A DNA stretch of 64,000 nt from Laguncularia racemosa (lineage: Eukaryota > Streptophyta > Magnoliopsida > Myrtales > Combretaceae), in contig JBBMOL010000193.1 in assembly GCA_037954665.1 (NCBI GenBank), positions 558,001 through 622,000 of the forward strand. The letters run 5' to 3'. The notes below the pieces were generated by a model. That model was given only the letters and a program-made list of their open reading frames with translations, made no database searches and had not been told where the DNA came from. Shown in pieces: positions 27,060-39,459 of the stretch. Each line of letters starts with the position of its first letter. Positions within the stretch are counted from its first letter, which is position 1. Made by a program: the position numbers and the translations under genes.

Positions 27060-27388
27060 TGTTAGGTTTATTTTATGAATAAACCGTATGGATTTATATG
27101 TGTAATTGATAATAATAATTGTGTAATAAAATTATCATATTAAATCACAAATGATTCTATTTAGTTCTCTTTGACAACTCATCATTAGAAAGAATAGGAG
27201 ACAATAAATCTCTAAATAGACATTCTACTAACTTGAAAGAATGCATCATCACATAAAATAAAAAGATTTACAAGTCTTGAATTTAGGTATGCTTCCGTTC
27301 TTTACTTTTATATTTTGTATCCTAATTTTACACATGAACTACTCTTAAGTAATATATCTATAGAAATCATTTCATGAAAATTCCAACA
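27060..27388 (+). mobile_element. 3' LTR of the copia relic
   Basis: The segment starts TGTTAGG directly after a purine-rich tract (AAGTAGGAGAT) and ends TTCCAACA, giving TG...CA ends and partly matching inverted termini. The length of 329 bases fits copia LTRs. With no 5' LTR present, neither the ends nor the target duplication can be confirmed by comparison. Confidence 0.6.
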
Positions 27389-28149
27389 CCTAAATCATGA
27401 TTACTCAATTTTCTCTACATTGGTTGAACAAGTGAAACATTGTCTTAAACTTGATATAATCAAACATGTAAAACATTGTTAACCATTGAAGATTTCACTT
27501 TGAGCTTGTTCTTTCAAAGTGGTTTTAGTGATTGTGGGAGACTTGGAATCTATTTTATCAATACAATAAGAAGATGATGATAAAGAGGGGTTATAAGCAA
27601 GAGAGGTAATGACATTGGTTTTATGGTCTAAAGACAAAAGAATGTGATGGAGGAGCATGATCTATTAATTCTTTGAACAAGCTTAAGCTCACTTTAAGTC
27701 TAACCACATGCATCAAAGTTAAGAAAATTCAAAAGCAACTCAACGAGTTTTGTAGCAAGCTCTTAAACATGTTGAGAATGGCAATATATCACCAACTAGA
27801 GCATCAAAATAACCTACAAGACTTTTAATTATTCTCACATACTTATGACATATTTAATTCATTTTACAAGAATAGAATAGAATAATGATTCCTTTCTTGT
27901 AAATCTACTCCTATATTTGATTAATAGAATAGTTATCTTACGAAATTATTATTGCTATAAAATTAGGAATTGGAATTCATTTATAGGATCAAGAGAATAG
28001 CTATTATTTAATTTTTTTTAAGCATACTTCTATATTTATACATGATATTTTAAAGGAATCATAACAATACCTATTCTTTCTTTATTTCATTTTTTAAAAA
28101 TTATAATTATATATCTATATTATTCTATTCCACAAACCAAAGTGCTATT

Positions 28150-28500
28150 TATTTTCAAATAATCCAATCTAGACAAATTGCTCCGATCATTTGTACAATA
28201 GTTAAGTCCTCAAAGAAAAATCCCACAACGTTTTTTGGTTGGCAGGACTAAAGAAGAAAATTTAAATATAAAAACTTATGGGGCAATCGCTAACTTTGGT
28301 CTTGAAGCATTATCCTTCCGAATATATACGTAGTTCATGTATAATTCCCCGGAAAAGTAATATGGAAAGTAAAGGAGTGGAGGTAAGCGGTTTATCTTTA
28401 GTGCTATATATAAAGACTTGTATGAATTAGCGAAAAGCGCTAATGCATTATAAAGTTCAGTACTAAATTATAAAAATATGATAACTTTGCAAATATATAA
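28150..28500. repeat. F-box unit upstream repeat, copy A side
   Basis: This block recurs at 42410-42800 and in shortened form at 54210-54420. A shared core reads ACTTTGGTCTTGAAGCATTA (near 28294 and 42560), followed by GGAGGTAAG and a stretch ending in TAAAGTT-AGTA-TAAAT. It marks the far upstream end of the F-box duplication units. In unit A it is now about 8.5 kb from the leader exon because of retroelement insertions. Confidence 0.65.
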
Positions 28501-29439
28501 TAGGGCTGGGGAAAAAAATTGAATAAATTATAAATCAAATCAGACAGAACTAAATCAAATAAAAAAATTTAATTATTTTAATTCGATCTAATTCATATTT
28601 AAATAGTTAAGTTCAAGATTTGATTCGCTCTCATATACATGGAACCAAACCAGCTCCATAATTAAAAAAAAAAAAAAATCCTGACCGTTGATCCTAGCAT
28701 CTGCAAATTTACTGTTGTGTTGAAGGCCCCTGATAATGTAACGAACTGGCAGACTTTTAAAAAAAAAAAAAATCAAAGAGGAAATTGCTTTCTTGTTGCA
28801 TCCTACATATCAAAGTGGCTCACGATAAAATAACATAAATTCTCATCCCACCGTAGCTTCTTATAGCCCTCTCCCTCCCCCGGTAGGTTTACTCTTCTAT
28901 TAACTAAACCTGATTCATGTTCATTCTTTCTATTTTAAAGTGCAATCATTCAAAAACAAATGTATAAGATAATCATTTTTAAATTATAATGAATAAAGTT
29001 CATTAAGAATAAAATAAAACCACAGATAGTTTTTCATTGAAGTTATCAATGGGTTTTTTTTTCCCTTCTTAATAGACTCTATTTATTATAATTCAATATG
29101 ATTTATTGTAACTTAAAGTAATTATATCATATAATCATTTTTTAGTAATTGTATATTATTTTTTTTCAAAACTTAAATATAGACATTACAATTTGCTTGT
29201 GGCAATAGGAACCGATTCATATGAATTATTCTTGTTTGAGTTGCTTGACCCAACGAAGGGAATTTGTAGCGAGTCCTCAACGATTAAGAGGATAGCCCTC
29301 TTGGATATTAAGTACCTTTCATCCACCCTTAAGGACCAGTAATCTACTCAAAGTAGAAGATGAGTCCATTCAAGCTCTTGAAACCTTACTCTTTGTCCTA
29401 GAAGTTTCACATTGAGATTTACTTACTTGGGTAATGCAT

Positions 29440-29970
29440 TTACCTGGTAAGTTCATGTAGTCATGACCTGCATCATGAAATCTATAGGGGGTGAGTTATT
29501 ATTCCTCAGTGAGATACGAGTGTAATACTCTCAATATATTGCACACCCACAACAAATCAAGCAAGTTTTTAATAATATGCTATGCATGATCATCTATATG
29601 CAATGCAACATCACATACGGTCTTTTGGTAGTTAGTGTAAAGTCTAGGGTTTTATGCCCCTCTTAACTTTAGGTTGGAGATTCTCATTACCATTAATGCT
29701 TAAGTATCCTAAATTGCTTGTTTTCCATCATATCTCTTTATTATTTATTATCTTATAACTTAAAAGTCTTAAGCTTTGGTGTTAATCGACACATCGAATG
29801 CACGCTCTCAAGGACATACAAGACTCTCCTACTCAGTTTCATTAAATACGCAATAATCCCCTCATCAATGGAGGAATAGTAGTCTTTACACGATTCCTTC
29901 TTATGTGTTTTATAATAGTGATGACCTTTAATCACAGTGCAACGTATCATATAATGTATGTTAAATTTTA
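29440..29970. repeat. Dispersed repeat family, copy 1
   Basis: Related to 52290-52620 and 52950-53480, in the same orientation. Shared pieces include CTCAGTGAAAT/CTCAGTGAGAT, a run of ATGC-rich sequence around GCAATG-AACATCACA, and TTAGTGTAAAGTCTA followed by a GGTTTATGC-like stretch. It probably derives from LTRs of a gypsy-type family, but no ends could be fixed. Confidence 0.55.
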
Positions 29971-30239
29971 TTTAAATCATAATAATTAGTTTGTTATTTC
30001 AAGGTGATCAAACAAAGTATAATCATACATCAACAGTCAAATACAGAACACAGATATTTACAATTACAAAATTGTACACTCAGAACCACATTGCAAAAAT
30101 TCAAATTTAAATAATGCAAATAATTTATGCAATAATATTAATAATAAATAAATTATTTTTCCTTGTACATATATATTCATTCAAACCCTTCCTTCCTTTC
30201 CCTCACTTGACCTCATCTTCCCTTTCTACCAACAAACAT

Positions 30240-30950
30240 CCTTCCTCCTATGCTTGCATGACACACGCACTCCGCCTACGCATGCACTAGCTCGATATGC
30301 CCACTCAACACCACATACACCATAGGCACAACATATACACACACTACCATGCATTGCACAAACTTGACACACACACACATGTCCACTCACACATACAAGC
30401 TACACTACCACATAGACCACACTACACAAACGTCTTCATGCGATAGCAACCAGCACACACACTCTGACATCACGCAATAGCTCAACAATCCTATAAACAC
30501 ACCACTCCACGCAATAATCCAACACTAGCCCAGTCACTTGACACCATGCAATAGCCCAACAATCTAGCACACACAACACTCCACACAATAATCCAACACT
30601 AGCACACACACTCCTCTATGCACCAGCACACACTTCACTCCATACAACAAGACCCACCTCATGCAACACACGCACCAACATGCAAGCAGGCATGCACAAT
30701 GCACACAAACCAACAGCCGAACACCACACACGCACACATACACACGACGTATAACACCAAACAAAGCACCCTCTCCTATGATAGAGCACATCTCATATAA
30801 GAACAATAACACACGTACATGAATGCACATAGATCAACAGCACCTACAATGCACGAAATGTAGCACACAATGGGCATCGCTTCACACACATCACACTTAC
30901 ATGCATCAAGCACACCCAATCACGCATTCTCAAAACACCACATCACCCTC
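30240..30950. repeat. AC-rich degenerate repeat
   Basis: About 0.7 kb in which the plus strand is dominated by CA, CAC and ACA with very few G. Part of it has a period of about 77 bases: 30470-30542 and 30549-30605 share GCAATAGC-CAACAATC and CAATAATCCAACACTAGC. The strand asymmetry leaves long spurious open frames on both strands. It stands out sharply from its AT-rich surroundings. Confidence 0.75.
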
Positions 30951-31104
30951 ACCGATTCATCTATACGTGGAGCTCTACCATAATATTTTCACGTGAAATT
31001 CTCAATAATGAACATATATACACGGTTACGTAGTTATACTACATGCCACATTACAGGCAAGCAGTATATCATGGAGTTCCCAATCACTTGGGTTTTATAT
31101 TTTA

Positions 31105-31925
31105 TGGGAATCAACTCTATGGTTCCAATAGTGGGGAAAACAAATTGGATACATGAGCCTAGATATCCACATATTGTCATATTTATTTAATAAAACTTTA
31201 TCTTTGCATTATAGTAGGTACATTTATCGATTTTACAAGATAATAAATAAAATGCACTAAAGATCAAATTGGGGACATTCTTAGACTTACATCTACTAGT
31301 CCACAATGTGTTCTATTGAAGTGAAGAACCAATCATTTGAAGACTTATGTGTACTTGTATTTTTATATTTTAGAACCAATCATTTGGAGTGGCTTATTTG
31401 TAATTTTATTTATTTATTTTACCCTAATTATAGCAAGTATAAATACTTGCTAAGTAGATTTTAGAGGGAGCTCTTTGAAACTTAAGAAAATATACACCTT
31501 TTGTCGTGAGGAAGAATCCTTGCATGCAAAATTCTCTTAATAATTTCATTTATGAAATTGTAGCAAGATTAGCTTGAAGAGATTATGAGTAATATCAATC
31601 TTTCTCTAGTTACTTCAAATTGTTTTCTAGTACGCCATATCTAGATACAATTTGATTGTGTTACTTGTTGTCTTTCACGTGAATTAGGATTCCTCATTTT
31701 TAGATTTGATTCAAACAATCTGAGTGGAATTCAAATTCATTTATATTGTTATCCATTGCTTATTATACAATTGCATTGTTTCTCATCACAATTTAGTATC
31801 TTTGCCATTTGAATCTACGTGAATTAAGGTTTAAAGGAGTGTTGTTGATCACACCATTGTAGAATTGATTTAGTGATCACACATTTTTATTGATGTGTAT
31901 GTTATTAGAATTGTAAGGCACATCA
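31105..31925 (+). repeat. Left LTR of the gypsy-type element
   Basis: Begins TGGGAATCAACTC and ends CACATCA just before the primer-binding site. Its 821 bases align end to end with 34757-35572. A TATAAATA motif near 31438 is a plausible LTR promoter. Confidence 0.85.
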
Positions 31926-32867
31926 TACTTTTTGGTATCAGAGCAAAAGGTTTTAGAGAAAGGATTTGTGTGAATTTCAATTGGGAAACTAGGGTTCTTG
32001 AATTTTCATTTCTTAATTGAAGTTATTTGAAGTAGAATTGAAGTAATTATTTGTGATTGTATTGTGATATACCTTATTGTTGCGGAAGTGAAAGTGGAAT
32101 TTCGGAATTGAACTTTGTTGTCTTCATCTTGCCGTGAGTGCTTGTTGTGAGTAGAAGAAGAGAAAGTTTTGAATTTGAATTTGAACATTGAGTAGTGTTA
32201 ATTGTTGTAATACTCTTTCCTTTGCAAGAATTTAGAAGTGGAGTACATTTCTTTTCAGATTTGCCATCTTTACCGTAGACAATTAGGAAATAATTTGAAT
32301 TTAAAAACAAAATTTAAGTTGAAGAATTATTGTGTATTGTTGAATTTAATACACTTTGACTATTTTTGAATTGTTTTCTTACCATTTGGAGAAGCATTTA
32401 TTAAGTGTCCCAATTGTGGTGTTGTTGTCGTGAAGTGGAAGTGTGTGTAGTGAAGGGGTTGCAACGTGGTGTAGTGTGTGTGTGTATTATAGTGGAGAAG
32501 GTGCTGCACGTTGGTTGTGTGTGTGTATATGTGTGGCATAGAAGAGTGTGTGTAGTGGTTAAGTTTTGAATTTCAAAAGCAAACATTAAGTGTGGAAGTT
32601 ATTAAGTATTGATTCTTTAAAACACACTTTGCTTAGTTGAAATCACTAACTTACCATTTGGAGAAGTGTTTATTATTGCTTCTACTTGTATTGTTGTCAT
32701 GATTGCAAGTGTGCTGTGGGTATGTGAAACTTAAGTGGAGTGTATTTTGTGTCTTGCAATGATTGTTGTTATGGCGTGGAAGTGTGGTTGTTGTGAAGGG
32801 GTGATTGTAAGGTATACTACATTTGCCTTAAGTTGTCTTTATATTTCAACAAATCAAATCAACAACC

Positions 32868-34709
32868 ATGTCAAATGATAGTGTGAATGAGAGAATTGGC
32901 AATGAGGCAAATAGCCAAGTTGGTGGCGGTCAAGGTTATCGAACTGCAAGTGGAAGAACTTTGGAGGAGCAGTTACAGGACCTCACTACCATTGTTGCTA
33001 CATTAGCAAAAATAATAGTTCGGATGATGATGCCATAACCACCAATGGCAAATCCTTAGGCACCACCACCTAGGGTAGCTCCTCAGAATGTTCACAGGGA
33101 GGGAGCAGTTGAAGGTAATATGGGAAGAAGAATGGAAGGAGATTATCATGCTCTTAGGGAGGAAAGAAATGATAATTTTGGGATTAACCCAAACCCAAAT
33201 AGGGATTTCAAGCTACCTCGGGGATTGGAGTATGTGAAACTGCAGATGCTTTCATTTGATGGCAAAGGTTCAGCAAATGATTACTTGGATTGGGAGGACA
33301 AAGTTGAGGGTCTATTCGAGTGTTATGAAATTAATGATAACACTAGAGTTCGTCTTGCAACTGTAGAGTTCATAGGTTATGCTACCTTGTGGTGGAAAAA
33401 TCTAGTGATCAGCAAACGAAAGGGATGGAGAGGCTAAAATACATACCTGGAGGGACATGAAACGGGTTTTGAGGAAAAGATTCATACCAAAACATTACAG
33501 GCAGGAATTGTTTATGCATCTCCAAACACTAAGGTCGGGAGGCAAAACAGTAGATGACTATGTACAGAAGTTTAAGACGCTAATGATCAGATGTGAATTA
33601 GTCGAGCCCCTTGAGCAAACCCTGGCACGATTTGTGTCTAGGTTGAAATATGATATTGCCTGTGTTGTTGAGCTACAAAGGTATAACACACTAGATGTGA
33701 CTATACAATTAGCCTTAAAAGTGGAGAGGCAGAGGCGATCCATCCTTTCCAAGCCACTAGTAATAGATATGGTACTACTACTAAACCTATTGGAATAGAT
33801 GGTCAAATAAGTGGACAAAAGGGAGTATGAGAACATGCTAAGGCTGTAGACAAAATCATCTCTAGTACTGATAAGGAGAAAAATGTTTCTGGGAAAGGTA
33901 AAGAGGAAGTTAGATATGATTTTAGGCAGATAGCACCAAGATCAACTAGTGGGAAGATGCGTTAGATTAAATGTTTCAAATGTATGGGTTTTGGACATAT
34001 GGCTGCTCAATGTCCCAATAAAAGGATGATGACTGTTATGGAGGGCAAAGAAGAAGATGATGAAGAAGAAGTTTTCAAACCGATAGATTTATCCCTAACT
34101 CTACGGGAATATTATGATGATTAGAACACTAAGACACATGAGGACAAAAAGGGTGAAAATTACTTACCTATTAATGTGTTACGCAAGGTTATGACCATAT
34201 CTCTAGATGTCAGGGATATACAGAGGGAGAACCTGTTCCACATACCTTGTTGAATTCAAGGTAACCTTTGTGTTTTTTTCATTGATGGTGGTAGTTGTAC
34301 TAATGTCATATTTGCTGCATTAGTAAATAATTTACAACTAGCCACTAGCCCACATCTACACCCTTATAAATTGCATTAGTTGGACGATCGAGGTAGCTTG
34401 CATGTTACACAGAGGGAAAAGGTGCCATTCAGTATAGGAGATAGACATAATGATGAGATTACCTGTGATGTGCTTGCTATGTGCACCTTTTATATATTGC
34501 TGGGTAGACTATGGTTATTTGACAAGAAGGTGCTACATGATAAGTTCAGAAACATTTACATGTTTCAGAAGGATGGTACACAGGTTGTCTTGACTCCTAT
34601 GTCTCCGTCTGAGGTTTGCTCTTTCCAAGAACATATTAGAAACACCAGTGGCTCTACAAAACCTCCAACTAACAAGCAAACACAAATATTGGGTGTTAAT
34701 CCAAGATAA
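32868..34709 (+). pseudogene. Gypsy-type gag and protease remnant
   Basis: The gag frame opens at ATG 32868 and runs into 33120-33437, with two early stops near 33038-33060. A frameshift leads to 33457-33798, which has the retrotransposon gag pattern (VKLQMLSFDGKG, then a WW-containing segment, then LRSGGKTVDDYVQKF). A CCHC knuckle CFKCMGFGHMAAQC lies near 33972-34013. A retropepsin-like FIDGGSCTNV lies near 34283. An open stretch at 34380-34709 follows and ends just before the right LTR. Confidence 0.8.
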
Positions 34710-34756
34710 GACCACTTAGATTTGAGGACAAATCTTTCAAAGGCCCGAGGAGATGA

Positions 34757-35572
34757 TGGGAATCAACTCTATGGTTCCAACAATGAGGAAAACATATTAG
34801 ATACATGAGCCCAAATATCCAATGTTGTCATATTTATCTAATAAAACTTTATCTTTGCATTATAGTAGGTACATTTATTGGTTTTATAGGATAGCTAATA
34901 AAATGCACTAAGGATCAAATTGAGGACATTCTTGGAATTACATCCACCAGTCCACAATGTGTTCTATTGAAGTGAAGAACCGACCATTTGAAGACTTATC
35001 TATACTTGTATTTTTATGTTTTAAAACCAATCATTTGGAGTGGCTTATTTGTAATTTGTTTTATTGTTTTTACCTTAATTGTAGCAAGTATAAATACTTG
35101 CTAAGTAGGGTTATAGGGAGCTCTTTGAAACTTAAGAAAATATATACCTTTTGCCGTGAAGAATCCTTGCATGCAAAATTCTCTTAATAATTTCATTTAT
35201 GAAATTGTAGCGAGATTAGCTTGCGAAGATTGTGAGTAATATCAATCTTTCTTTAGTTACTTTAAATTGTTTTCTAGTGCGTCATATCTAGATACAATTT
35301 GGTTGTGTTACTTGTTGTCTTTCACGTGAATTAAGGTTCCTCATTTTCATATTTGATTAAGACAATTTGAGTTGAATTCAAATTCATTTGTATTGTTATC
35401 CATTGCTTATTATACAATTGCATTGTTCCTCATCATAATTTAGTATCTTTGCTATTTGAATCCACGTGAATTAGGGTTCAAAGAAGTGTTGTTGATCACG
35501 CCATTGTGGAATTGATTTAGTGATTATGCATTTGCATTGATGTGTATGCTATTGGAATTGTAAGACATGTCA
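34757..35572 (+). repeat. Right LTR of the gypsy-type element
   Basis: Begins TGGGAATCAACTC after the purine tract CCGAGGAGATGA and ends near CATGTCA. Directly after it comes a T-run and GTATCAAAGC, a decayed match to the primer-binding site that follows the left LTR. A clear target duplication was not found. Confidence 0.82.
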
Positions 35573-36749
35573 TATTTTTTTTTTTTTGTATCAAAGCACA
35601 TCAATTTTTCTTGAAGAAGTGAAGTAATCATCGAGTACTCATGAAGTATCAAATTTTTCTCCTAAATATAGGGAAAATGACACTACTACTTACTATTCAT
35701 ACTACATCTTATCTTTTATATTCCTAGCGATTTCTACTATTTTTAAGCTTAAAACTTGCTTTTTGGACATTTTTAAATTATATTTAAATTTTGAAATTGA
35801 AATTATTCTATACAAGTATAATCTAGTTTTATAATGCTCCCCTCAAGAATTGCATGGGTGGTTCCGATATATAATTCGAACATCATACATATAATCTACA
35901 GTAGTTTTTCTTTTTTATTTTTTTTCTTATCCTTGTTCTCTTGTGTTTTCCTTTGCTCTACAGTCAATGGATTGGATTTTGACGAAGAAGCTAGGGAATA
36001 AAAAATTTTGGAGGTCGATTATCGAGGCCCTTATATGTAAAGTAAATTTTTAGATTTTTTTGAGTTTGTTCGTTACACAGTAATTTACTCAGGAATAGTA
36101 ATTATAATGTTTTGATATGAAATTTAATAACTAAGTTAAATAAATTATTTCGAATTTAAATAATTATTTGAAAATTTTATTTAATAATTATAAACTTATA
36201 GTTTTAATTTATTTTATCGTTTATTTTGAAATTTTATGTGGTGTGCTTTTTAAATTATTATTTCTTTTAATTTAAAGTTATACGGTTATGAATAAGACTT
36301 TTAAAATAATTTAAAGACTAATTTGATCTTAAATTTGTAATTAATTTTAAGATTTTACAAGATTGATTTCGAAGTGTTTCAATTTCAAAATCATGTAAGT
36401 ATCTAAACGTATATAATAAATGGAGAAAAGAATTTGCCCTTTTTCTTATTTTATTTCGAATATGAATTGAGAATATATATATTTTTTAAATATGCAAACT
36501 AACTGAAGTATACATTATAAAATTTCATGTTTGCTAAGCGTAAATAGATTACCTGCCGAAGTTAATGCAACTATAAAGGAAATTAACAAGTTAATTATAT
36601 ATCTATCTTCAATTTACAAAACCTAAAAATTCTTTATATCTTCTTGCCCTCTTCTCTGTGTCTCTTTCTTGCAGTTATCCATCATTAAAGTCATAATATA
36701 CTATTCATATTCTTATTTGGCCATTGCTATTTGACTGAAACCGTAGCCA

Positions 36750-37875
36750 AGCTTCCCGCCCAATCTGCACTGACTATTCTGTTTTCTTCATCAATACGAA
36801 GACCAGTTTTGGCTTATAATCTCCAAGATACACGCACACTGTCTCTTGGAATCCAAAGGGTAATGTCTTTTTCTCACTAACTTGTTTTTCTTTTATTTAT
36901 ATTAACAATTCAGGACTCGGAGTAGAAGACGACGATGCGCCAGCGATCTAAGTAAAAAGAAAAACGTAGGATAAAATTTTGTGCGTGGACAAATCACAAA
37001 TACGAATGCCTGTGTTTATGATCATTTAATAAGATCAAAAAAGAATGTTGTTTTGGTAATTCTTTGAGACGTTTAAGATCTTCAAGAACGAAGTGAAATT
37101 ATAGAGATGGAGTAGGTTCGATTCTTCTCTTTTCTTTTATAATAACAGTGGGTTGAAAAAACAAAAAAAAAAAAAGAAAAGTAGCTAGGGAGAAATTGCA
37201 TGAAAAGGCATGAACGTTTTGAGTCCAAGTCCGAAAAGACGATGAAATCTTTTAATAATGTAAAGAAATGGTGATTGTACTTAAAATAGTGCTAATTATA
37301 CATGACTGTTATATGTTGTCGATGTGACATATTAACTGTCAAAGTGGATGTTAAAGATATTACACATTTGCAATTCTTTTTGTACTATTAAAACATTTCA
37401 TCATTTATTTAACCTTGAATCCAAATTGTAAGGTACCGCAAATGAAGACATTAAAAAGAAATAGAGGGCAATAATTCTGATCATATTAGTTTCTATGTAA
37501 TATCCAATCTATTTAGTTTTATTATGAATATCTGAGGATTTATTAGTAATTCAATACAATGTTGTGGGTCCTGAAATATTGAAGGGGTTCTCAATTCTTA
37601 TAGTAATAGATGTAAATTACCTAAACCTTGGTGCCTTTTTAGGAATATCAGTTCAAGGTTGTTTACTGACGTGCATATGATTCATGCTACTTGAGTTCCT
37701 TCAGTTGTTACGAATGAAACAGCAACATTCTTCAAACCTTTCTATCCTTGGATATGATTTCATTGATTTGTGAATGCTTGTTAATGTTACAACGTTGAAA
37801 AAAAAGAGCAATCTTCATTCAAAACTTTTAATTTGAGAATCTTCGATGTTTTTCTGATTTCTGTCGTGTGATTAG
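36750..37875 (+). promoter_or_regulatory. Leader exon and leader intron of F-box copy A
   Basis: A non-coding exon ends at 36859 before a GTAATG donor. The leader intron runs to an acceptor ATTAG at 37871-37875, 14 bases before the ATG at 37890. The exon is strongly conserved in copies B and C (GACCAGTTTTGGCTTMTAATCTC-type core) and follows a pyrimidine-rich stretch. The model is inferred from conservation and splice motifs. Confidence 0.6.
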
Positions 37876-37889
37876 GAGAAGATTTTGCA

Positions 37890-39457
37890 ATGAAGGAGGC
37901 AGGTTTATTGGCGCCGAAAGCTAAATGCCAGAAGTTGAATGCAAATGGAGAGGTCGGTACTGCCCAAGAGTTGAATGATTTGCCTGAAGGCATTCTTCTA
38001 CACATCCTTTCCTTCCTTCCCACAAGAGATGCTGTGAAGACGAGCCTTTTATCAAAAAGGTGGGAGTACTTGTGGCCTTGCATGTCTAAGTTGTACTTCC
38101 ATCACTATGCTTCCCATAATCTCTCCTCAACCACTCGTTTTCTAAACATTGTTGATAGAGCGTTTGTCCTTCGTGATTCATCTTCCATGGATACATTTTC
38201 TATAGGATGTTCATCGGACGATGATGTGGTTAAATATCGCTTGAGAACTGGCATTGCAGGTGCAATTAGGCATAAGGTTCAGAAGCTCTTCCTAGACTGT
38301 CGTCTGGATGCAGTCCCTTCTAGTGTATATATATGTAAAACCTTGACCGAGTTGCATCTTTCATGGCCACTTCCAGAACTTCCGCGTTCTCTTTGCCTTG
38401 CAAATTTGAAGGTGCTTGATCTTACGATATTGAAGCCTCTGGACAGCATCTCACTGCAAAAGTTGTTTTCTCTTCCTTTCCTCGAGGAGTTGACTCTTCA
38501 TTGTCGTTTGAAAGATAGCAAGGCAATTAGTATTACAGCTCCAAAACTTAGAAAATTGTCTATGTGCTGCTGTTCTTTTCACGCTGATATTTTAGACGGT
38601 CTCAAAGTGTTGATTGATGGAAGTAGACTTCGGTTTTTTGAATATTCTGGTATCCCTTTCTTCGACCTTTGCATATCTGCTGCATGTGTAGTAGTTACAG
38701 CCATTGTTACCATAAGTTATTCCGGATTTGAACCAAGAGAACGATTTGGTGAACGTGTGCACAAGCTTTTGACAGCGCTATCTAATGCGAGATTTCTCTC
38801 TCTGTCTTTTGATGGAGTTGAGGTATGCTTTCACTCGATTATAGCTTTATGCCTGTCTGGTGTATGAAGAGTTTCAGCATGTTATTGATCGAAGCTTTAT
38901 ATTTGTGTACTTTTATCAGGTTCTTCGTGAAAGAAGCGAGCTCGTTGATAGCCTTCCTCTGTTTTCCAATCTTACGGTGTTGAAATTTGAACGGCAATAT
39001 TTTAGCTTTGATCATCGAGCGCCATTGCAGATTCTCACAAAGTTTCCTAATCTTGCGTCCCTTCAATTCAACGGGGTATCCATTCTACTCAAATTTTACT
39101 ATTCCGTTATTGCAGGTGCTTGAACCACTTTCCAATTGCATTAAGATTTTTGCTGTCATGTTTTAGGGAATAGAACTAACAAAACCGCATAACGAGTATG
39201 ACTGGATATTGGACCCAGTTCCTCCATGTTTCTTATCAAAGCTGAAGAATATTACAATCCGCCGGTTCCATTGTGTCAGCACAGAGAAGATAGTCCTTAG
39301 CATATTGCTTAGGGCAGCCAGAGTTCTCAAGGAAATGGATATACATGTTTCGCCTTTTTTTCGCAAGTGTAAGAAGAACGAAAGGGCAGTTCTTGAGGCT
39401 CTGAAAGCTCTACCTAGGGAATCACAAGATTGTATTTTCATAGTTCACTCTCAATGA
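37890..39457 (+). CDS. F-box copy A: F-box/LRR/FBD protein, 3 exons, 459 aa
   Basis: Putative substrate receptor of an SCF ubiquitin ligase. Exons 37890-38822, 38920-39075 and 39167-39457, all GT-AG and phase 0. The F-box is at about residues 27-65 (ELNDLPEGILLHILSFLPTR, then a SKRWEYLW motif). Leucine-rich repeats follow in exons 1-2. Exon 3 (from residue 364) carries the FBD domain, starting DPVPPCFLSKLKNI. Copy B at 46005 is a close paralogue along the whole protein; F-box 1 is more distant. The leucine-rich region differs between copies A and B much more than the F-box does, which fits diversification of substrate recognition, though that is inference. No lesion was seen. Confidence 0.92.
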
Positions 39458-39459
39458 AA

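Larger units (their letters stand above)
22580..27388 (+). mobile_element. Ty1/copia retrotransposon relic, 5' LTR missing
   Basis: Gag, integrase, reverse transcriptase and RNase H segments occur in copia order on the plus strand. Landmarks: a gag start near 22580; a CX2CX4-X-X4C knuckle at about 23299-23341; a GAG-pre-integrase motif (LWHERLGH) near 23916; reverse transcriptase with QMDVKTTFLNG near 25388 and YVDD near 25648; RNase H near 26263-26478. A purine-rich tract at 27049-27059 precedes the 3' LTR. Many in-frame stops and some frameshifts make it non-functional. No primer-binding site or 5' LTR was found before gag. Confidence 0.85.
27390..31100. other. Repeat-rich intergenic DNA
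   Basis: No gene was recognised. It holds a segment at 28150-28500 that recurs upstream of F-box copies B and C, one copy of a dispersed repeat family (29440-29970) and an AC-rich degenerate repeat (30240-30950). Confidence 0.55.
31105..35572 (+). mobile_element. Ty3/gypsy-type LTR element lacking pol (TR-GAG-like)
   Basis: The left LTR (31105-31925) and right LTR (34757-35572) both begin TGGGAATCAACTC and are collinear, with roughly 10 percent divergence by eye. The primer-binding site TGGTATCAGAGC (31933-31944) matches the initiator Met-tRNA. A purine-rich tract precedes the right LTR. The internal region of about 2.8 kb codes for a gypsy-type gag, a zinc knuckle and a retropepsin-like stretch, all with stops. 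No reverse transcriptase, RNase H or integrase was seen. It resembles the non-autonomous TR-GAG class, or an element that lost pol by deletion. Confidence 0.85.

Noticed and set aside
30564..30830. 88-aa minus-strand and 60-aa plus-strand frames rich in Cys/Val or His/Thr
   Set aside because: Direct products of AC-rich low-complexity DNA; the skewed amino acids simply reflect the repeat.
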